In this document: positions 20,501 to 24,499 of the stretch, piece by piece
Layout of the letters: each line of letters begins with the position of its first letter
How positions within the stretch are numbered: the first letter of the stretch is position 1
Source: a virus
Virus record (IMG/VR): IMGVR_UViG_3300029787_000294
Coordinates: 1 to 24,499 of that record
Direction: 5' to 3' (one strand)
Length of the DNA: 24,499 nt
Translations under genes and position numbers: made by a program
The notes under the pieces: generated by a model
Database searches by the model: none
Told to the model about the DNA's origin: nothing
Seen by the model: only the letters and a program-made list of their open reading frames with translations

Positions 20501-21378
20501 GCTATTTTAGAGAAAACTATTTTTCTAGCTCTTTGTGGGGAAACACCTTTTTGTAAAAGACTTTTATAAGTTGCTTTAGAAAGTTTGTTTAAAGATTCAG
20601 TAAATGCTTTTTTACCACCTTTAGATGCAGGTATCGTAAACAGTTTACTAACACCAAAAGAAAGAGCATTCGTTACATCAAAGGCTAAACTTCTACCATA
20701 ATCAAACAGGGCATCTCCCATCTCTTTATAAGTTCCACCACCTGTAATAGCATTGTCTTGTAATCCAAATAACTTATAACCTGAACCTATCTTTTCTCTT
20801 TCTTCTTCAGTAGCTATATTACCTGCTACAAGATCTGTAACAACAGTTTGAAAATTACCTATATCCCAAGACCTCATGTAATTTTGAAACTTCTCCCACC
20901 TCTTTCTTGTTTCCATTTTATCATAGCCTCTAAAACCTCTTACTGTTCTAGCAACTTCTGATATAAACTCTGTTCCTCCATCTAACTCTGTTAATCTTTG
21001 TATCATATTAGGACCAAACCTTGCCTTGACATGATCATCAACAACCTGCATTAAAACAGGGTTAGTATATATATCTCTAGGTAATAATTTATTTTCTTTT
21101 ATTTTTTGACCTACTTCTAATAGTTCAGGATAAGGCATCTTTTTATCCTCAAACTCTCTTCTTAATTCCATTAAGTTATCTACATACTTTTCTACATCAA
21201 TAACACCATTTTTATTTTTTGATGTTAATTTAGTATTTAAATAGTTTTCATCATAAATAGTACCAATAGGTTTTCTATCTTCTCCTTCTGGTATTTTTGG
21301 AAAACTAGTATCTTCACCACTTAAAAGACTAAGATATTCTGAAAATGTTAATTCTTTATTATCGTTTAATTCTTCCAT
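17524..21378 (-). CDS. very large internal virion / ejection protein
   Basis: 1284 residues, the size of T7 gp16 (1318), and like it the terminal gene of a group of virion proteins. It contains a mostly helical, charged sequence with a hydrophobic patch near 337-358 (LAVVAITGAALPLTVGSGTV) and a Gly/Ala-rich region around DVTNALSFGVSKL (235-247). I see no clear lysozyme or transglycosylase active site. In podoviruses such proteins enter the cell with the DNA and build a channel through the envelope; this role is inferred from size and context. It follows the 393-residue gene after one base. Its end meets the rightward operon. Confidence 0.7.
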   Translation of the reverse strand: MEELNDNKELTFSEYLSLLSGEDTSFPKIPEGEDRKPIGTIYDENYLNTKLTSKNKNGVIDVEKYVDNLMELRREFEDKKMPYPELLEVGQKIKENKLLPRDIYTNPVLMQVVDDHVKARFGPNMIQRLTELDGGTEFISEVARTVRGFRGYDKMETRKRWEKFQNYMRSWDIGNFQTVVTDLVAGNIATEEEREKIGSGYKLFGLQDNAITGGGTYKEMGDALFDYGRSLAFDVTNALSFGVSKLFTIPASKGGKKAFTESLNKLSKATYKSLLQKGVSPQRARKIVFSKIANRNLASATLKYMLPDMAFNVGIDLMQQFQLINVGNQEEVDRNRLAVVAITGAALPLTVGSGTVAYRKLKNSPIFEKYFLNYEDALETVRLSGKKMSQIIKERVLEDPKPLIDAVDSTFGVIKSDITDLKKWEEAKAEAIEFVRSARNPDYANLSLFLSRFFHGVKDKDGNLITKGYYEALTDNGWTFSKDALEDGEKATSIVANTITWLDDKVIERAAKAHEEMTGVSLNLKSYTAKEVESNYISLASTGGRINQITSVMVRGKKVSDGLINDPVQSLNALLGEKGDDVITPKRMQFGLSIYKRFLTSHPATTGTNLKGFAALNLADSASEFNTSIINIVQSGYYKAIGDKDRAAYFAKQSWANLLSSVKRGAAVLDPDLNIQLAKLILDTDPKVLSTLMRDMAGDGGVERGIDIYNLGNSKIAKGLDNSSKFFQAASLMRLQNDYTKLWAFTNNMNRYIMKHYGVSPTAFFRDKNSQVTINTKDFVDNVLMKAAYQTNRQTASVNWTTLNRVEGSNFFRDSAEFIEYVTNKTGLGFVVPFGSFMNTVLATFGDYSGINFLRSAARDWSGKPNDMVTSEMLGKTASGFNYIVYRTLYDFSGNGNSAIEKVSDGRSYKQNYDDKGELLNSEFDWPLNQAEMTAQALAHAISGDGRDIMKDLQGLNAAETVDYIAKHFNPSNIPPDLIAEIGVSLGASAVRDTEKVMKYFTEKFYNIATNEGDGTLGEFLGMFSDGAARVTNGILRPLEPFNVVNNIFNGDGQIPDLRQGNQRYNQAFRYVNSLIDTGVETITGEKPVRPTRYTITQGFDENISYGEGKILFGARRSPPNTLGHMMLNSIGLPSYKFSKWDGDPIVKNAMDKLAGPIFESIARNTLQRYPNFFRADLKTKKQIVLGKGGMQEQLRKLTIQQLEKYSPEFLDIKYLSTFDKAKLREIKEKLGEVYGMNLIDMDFSEILELKDGVELLSIMKQEAQNYDTFQFGYDQIDKQMGLN

Positions 21379-21379
21379 A

Positions 21380-22561
21380 CTAATCTACTCTGATAGGTCC
21401 CGGTTGACCCTCAATATTTATTCTTGAAAAATAATTAAAAGGATTGCCATCATCATATGTATTTAAATAATTTAACTCTTTTAATTTTTCCATAATCTTT
21501 TTTTGATATTGTGCAGATGGTGATATCATTTGTCCTCCTGCACCCACTAATGATGAATCAGGTATAAATTCTGCAGGAACTTTACTAGGTAGGGTAAAAA
21601 ATTTATCTGCTGTTCTAAAACTTTTAGGTATAGCATTAGGTGGAAAATAAGTATTTTGAAATTGTGTATTCATTAATTCATCTACTTGATTATTAGTTCC
21701 ATAAAATGACCTATTTTGTCCTGCACTTTTACCAGTTATTAAAGTATTAACTTCTTTTAATCTGTTAGATAAAATTAAATAAAGTTCTTTATTAATAACA
21801 TCAGATGTACCTGCAGCAGTTAAACTGTTTAATGCTCTTTGAAGTCTTTCTTTTTCTTGAGCTAACCTTTGTTGTAAAGATGTATCAATACTACTTTCCA
21901 TTGTTGTTATATCTGTAGTTTTAAACATTGGTTTATCAGGTATTCCAATACCACCTACATCAACATTCATTCTAATAGTTTCTTCAAAACCCTGTAAAAC
22001 CTGTTGCATTGTATCACTTATTTCTCCACCTGTCATTGAAGAAATTCTATCAAATAATCCTTCATAAGGTTTTTCTAAAGAAGCACTTTCTACAACTTCT
22101 TCAAGCATCCTACCTATTTCTTCTTTTGGAATGTTTGGATAGTTAGAGTCTGTATATACTTTATATGACTTTTCTAATTCATCAATAATTAATTGTCCAA
22201 CATTATCTTGAGTTTGAGTATTACCAAGAAGTTTAAATATTGTGCCTTCTTTAATACCCCACCTATCTTGTAAAATTTTTGCAGCTCTTGCATTAGTCAT
22301 AGTTTTTTTAGAAGAACTAGTTCCAGTTAAACCTAATGCACCAGACAAAGCAGTTCCACTTCCACCTTTATTTAAAATTTTTAATGTGTCAATTATTACT
22401 TTGTCTTTTTGAGAATTGATATTAAAGTCTAAAGTTCTTTCATCTAAGTCTAACCTTTTTTCTTTAAGATCCATTTCTCTTTGTAAAAGATTAACTTTTT
22501 CTTTATATCTACGTTGCTCTCTTGCATAATCATCATATTTTAACCAACCTATAGCTGACAT
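21380..22561 (-). CDS. virion-associated protein with N-terminal coiled coil
   Basis: 393 residues. The first 50 residues form a heptad-like charged helix (EQRRYKEKVNLLQREMDLKE and KRLDLDERTLDF). A second long helix is at IDTSLQQRLAQEKERLQRAL. The C-terminus carries Pro/Gly-rich turns. It lies between the 184-residue and the 1284-residue genes with one-base gaps, so it is part of the same virion cluster and may play the T7 gp15 role. I recognise no family with certainty. Confidence 0.65.
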   Translation of the reverse strand: MSAIGWLKYDDYAREQRRYKEKVNLLQREMDLKEKRLDLDERTLDFNINSQKDKVIIDTLKILNKGGSGTALSGALGLTGTSSSKKTMTNARAAKILQDRWGIKEGTIFKLLGNTQTQDNVGQLIIDELEKSYKVYTDSNYPNIPKEEIGRMLEEVVESASLEKPYEGLFDRISSMTGGEISDTMQQVLQGFEETIRMNVDVGGIGIPDKPMFKTTDITTMESSIDTSLQQRLAQEKERLQRALNSLTAAGTSDVINKELYLILSNRLKEVNTLITGKSAGQNRSFYGTNNQVDELMNTQFQNTYFPPNAIPKSFRTADKFFTLPSKVPAEFIPDSSLVGAGGQMISPSAQYQKKIMEKLKELNYLNTYDDGNPFNYFSRINIEGQPGPIRVD

Positions 22562-22562
22562 T

Positions 22563-23117
22563 TTAAGTTCTCCTACTCATTAAACCTTCAGTTTCAACTG
22601 GCTCATCTTGTTGAGGTTCTTCAGGTATTTCTTCAATAATATCTTCAGGTGTATCTTCAGCTAACATAGCTAAATTAACTTCTTCATCACGTAAAGGTGA
22701 ACTTTCTATATCACGCATTCCCTTTTGTAAATCTGCAATCCTCCTAGAAACTTGTAAAGCTCTCTGTTCTCTAAAGTTTTCAAACCCTTCTTCATAATCA
22801 ACATTAGCAGCATTTAATATTCCTATAATTCTTTCATGCAATATAGGAGCACAATTAATACTGTTATCAATAGAGTGCATACCTTCTACTACAGCACTTC
22901 TTAATATACCCTCTGTTAAAGTTTTTACATCAATACCCATTTTACAAAAATGAACTATGTCTTGAACTGCCTGTTCATTATTAAGATTTTCCATATGAAG
23001 TTTTACAACATCTTGCAACTCTGCAATCTCTGGTGGTCTTTCATATGGAGCACCTTTGGGTGTGCTTGTTAAAGATTGTCCGGGCACTGGTAAATCAAAC
23101 GCTGTCATCAATTCCAT
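22563..23117 (-). CDS. conserved marine-phage structural-type protein
   Basis: 184 residues. The N-terminus MTAFDLPVPGQSLTSTPKGA, then PYERPPEI, and a middle VKTLTEGILRSAVVEGMHSI are strings I remember from marine T4-like cyanophages and SAR11 phages, next to tail or structural genes. The C-terminal third is very acidic (EDTPEDIIEEIPEEPQQDEP). Function unknown; the acidic tail may be disordered. It overlaps the 78-residue gene by 23 bases. Confidence 0.7.
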   Translation of the reverse strand: MELMTAFDLPVPGQSLTSTPKGAPYERPPEIAELQDVVKLHMENLNNEQAVQDIVHFCKMGIDVKTLTEGILRSAVVEGMHSIDNSINCAPILHERIIGILNAANVDYEEGFENFREQRALQVSRRIADLQKGMRDIESSPLRDEEVNLAMLAEDTPEDIIEEIPEEPQQDEPVETEGLMSRRT

Positions 23118-23331
23118 CCTTTATATCTAAATTAGATAAAACAACTTGTAAAAAAGCTTCTTTCTGTATCTCATCTATTGAGTATTCTTTTTCTTCTTCT
23201 TTATTTTTATCTTTGGGTTTACTCATAATAGACTTAGTTTCTATTTCAGGTTCATCAATAGATCCTGTTGAAATTATTTCGGTTGCATATTCTCTCAAGT
23301 CTAATAATCTTTTTCTATATTCTATAGTCAT
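23095..23331 (-). CDS. hypothetical small charged protein
   Basis: 78 residues: MTIEYRKRLLDLREYATEII, then an acidic and Lys-rich linker (SKPKDKNKEEEKEYSIDE) and a helical end (IQKEAFLQVVLSNLDIKDG). It is positioned between two virion genes and overlaps the next start, so it is probably cotranslated with it. No family recognised. Confidence 0.6.
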   Translation of the reverse strand: MTIEYRKRLLDLREYATEIISTGSIDEPEIETKSIMSKPKDKNKEEEKEYSIDEIQKEAFLQVVLSNLDIKDGIDDSV

Positions 23332-23353
23332 GTTTTCTACCTTTTATATTAAC

Positions 23354-24493
23354 CTAATCAAACCAACTGAAGATACCATCTTCTCCAAAAATACCACCTT
23401 CTCCTGTTAAACCTTTATCTCCAAACAATATTCTACCTATTAAACTTGTTCTAGCAATACCCTCTGCTGTATCATTTTGTTCTCTTAAACCTTGTAATGT
23501 CTTATCACCTAAAAGAAGTCTGGTTGTTCTTTCCATTGCGTTTTCAGATCCAGTAAATGCAAAGTTCATAATATCTCTTTCTCTTTGCCAAAGCTGATCA
23601 ATAGCTTTATTAGTTAAACCATTAACATCTTTTGCAAATTGAAAATTACTTTGATTAGTAGCTGCAGTATTAGCTACAGTAGTATCTTGTCTCCACTTAG
23701 CATTAGCTTGTGCTACTTGGGCATACATTTGTGCATTAAAAACTTCTCTTTGATTCTGTAACTCTGAGTTAAATTTTTGTACAGCATTAGCTTCACCTGC
23801 GTTAAACTGTGACATAGCATTTGTTTGTGCAGAATTAAACTGATTTACTTGTGCTTTCATACTAGCAAAAAATTGTTCAGTTTGATTTTCACTTGATGCA
23901 TTAAATTGTTCAGATGCATTAGCTGCAGCAGTATCACTCAAGATAGTATTAGCAACAGTTTGTGCTTTAAATATTTCTGCTTGCTGTTCATTGCTAAGAT
24001 TAGCCATATCTATCTGTAAAAAATTCTGTGCATTTTGAACTTGAGCTTGCTGTCTATTACTTAAACTAGCCATTTCTAATTGAGAGATCTGAGCAGCTTC
24101 AGCCATGACTAAGGCTTGTCTATTATTTAAGTTAGCAAGGTTCATAGTCTGTGCCATCTTAGCATTCTCTAAAGCTACCTGTTGTTCTGCAGTAAAGTTC
24201 ATGTTAGCAACTTCACTAACCTTTGCAGCATTCATAACCTTAGATTGAAACTCTTGGTCAAACTCTATCTGCATAAACTTAGCTCTTTGTTCTGCTTTAG
24301 CTAAAGCCATCTGTTGTTTGTTAGCTGTATCTATCTGTGCTATTGGTAATGATGCTTCCATAGCAGCTTGTATGATAGCTTGACCTGCCATACTAGATGA
24401 ACCTAAACCTCTCTGTGCCATAACTGCAGTAGCTTTACGCATTGCTCCTGCTGCCCAAGGTGGTGTATTACCTCCCTCAAACTGATCCATCAA
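23354..24493 (-). CDS. Ala/Gln/Asn-rich virion protein with helical repeats, N-terminus may be cut
   Basis: 379 residues visible from a TTG at 24493 (an ATG follows at 24490). The open frame continues to the edge, so the real start may lie outside. It contains WAAGAMRKATAVMAQRGLGS and SSMAGQAIIQAAMEA, then repeated segments ANLNNRQAL, ASLSNRQQAQ and ANLSNEQQAE at roughly 22-residue spacing, and later QFNASSENQTEQFF, QFNSAQTNAMSQFN and KFNSELQNQREVFN. These QFN/LSNRQQ repeats predict a long helical rod or coiled coil. I remember similar repeats in T4-like cyanophage virion proteins. A T7 gp14-like position next to gp15/gp16-type genes is possible. Confidence 0.7.
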   Translation of the reverse strand: MMDQFEGGNTPPWAAGAMRKATAVMAQRGLGSSSMAGQAIIQAAMEASLPIAQIDTANKQQMALAKAEQRAKFMQIEFDQEFQSKVMNAAKVSEVANMNFTAEQQVALENAKMAQTMNLANLNNRQALVMAEAAQISQLEMASLSNRQQAQVQNAQNFLQIDMANLSNEQQAEIFKAQTVANTILSDTAAANASEQFNASSENQTEQFFASMKAQVNQFNSAQTNAMSQFNAGEANAVQKFNSELQNQREVFNAQMYAQVAQANAKWRQDTTVANTAATNQSNFQFAKDVNGLTNKAIDQLWQRERDIMNFAFTGSENAMERTTRLLLGDKTLQGLREQNDTAEGIARTSLIGRILFGDKGLTGEGGIFGEDGIFSWFD

Positions 24494-24499
24494 GGTAGT

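Noticed and set aside
23033-23410. 125-residue plus-strand ORF
   Set aside because: It is antisense to three overlapping minus-strand virion genes. Its Ser/Phe/Leu-rich composition is that of a complementary-strand shadow.
23354-24493. Repeated LSNRQQA-type segments considered as DNA repeats or a CRISPR-like array
   Set aside because: The repetition is at protein level with diverged DNA and an open reading frame. It has no constant repeat with variable spacers.

Overview
The window is an AT-rich fragment of a tailed-phage genome. It has tightly packed, overlapping genes, a T7-like replication set (primase-helicase, family A DNA polymerase, gp2.5-like ssDNA-binding protein, two PD-(D/E)XK nucleases), nucleotide-metabolism genes (B12-dependent ribonucleotide reductase, MazG-like, gp1.7/DUF3310-like, 5'-nucleotidase-like), an endolysin, and large virion proteins. 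Several small proteins resemble, from memory, families seen in marine podoviruses of SAR11, other alphaproteobacteria and cyanobacteria. A marine short-tailed phage of an alphaproteobacterium is my best guess, but it is inference. Terminase, portal, capsid and tail genes are not in the window. No rRNA, tRNA, CRISPR array or insertion sequence was seen.

Layout. (1) 1-1616, minus strand: six small, mostly basic proteins, the last cut by the left edge. (2) 1617-2689: an intergenic control region of about 1 kb. It holds a near-consensus sigma70-type promoter firing left, operator-like repeats, an imperfect inverted repeat pair, and, at 2412-2646, a stretch rich in hairpins with GNRA tetraloops that looks like a structured RNA. 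(3) 2690-6863, plus strand: accessory and early genes (a small gene bracketed by perfect 22-bp inverted repeats, a Cys-rich Gp88-like protein, a HAD nucleotidase, an orphan C5 cytosine methyltransferase, and many tiny ORFs including membrane proteins). (4) 6864-8476: a tyrosine recombinase with its own promoter, then a T5orf172/GIY-YIG-like gene. (5) 8466-17527: replication, nucleotide supply and lysis. (6) 17524-24499, minus strand: virion/ejection proteins, converging on the early operon with overlapping stop codons.

Transcription appears to diverge from the control region and converge at 17524-17527. If the genome is circular or circularly permuted, the leftward unit that starts near 1740 would run through the unseen structural genes and return at 24499, ending at 17524. 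No RNA polymerase gene is present. The recognisable promoters are of host sigma70 type, which fits use of the host polymerase.

The most notable signal is regulatory. The integrase promoter and the leftward promoter share a gap-free block of 39 nt from the -10 box into the leader (33 identities by my count), with a common AAGTA-A-TACTT palindrome. Related sequence recurs in the 22-bp inverted repeats around the 2690-2938 gene. This suggests one regulator acting on both integration and leftward transcription.
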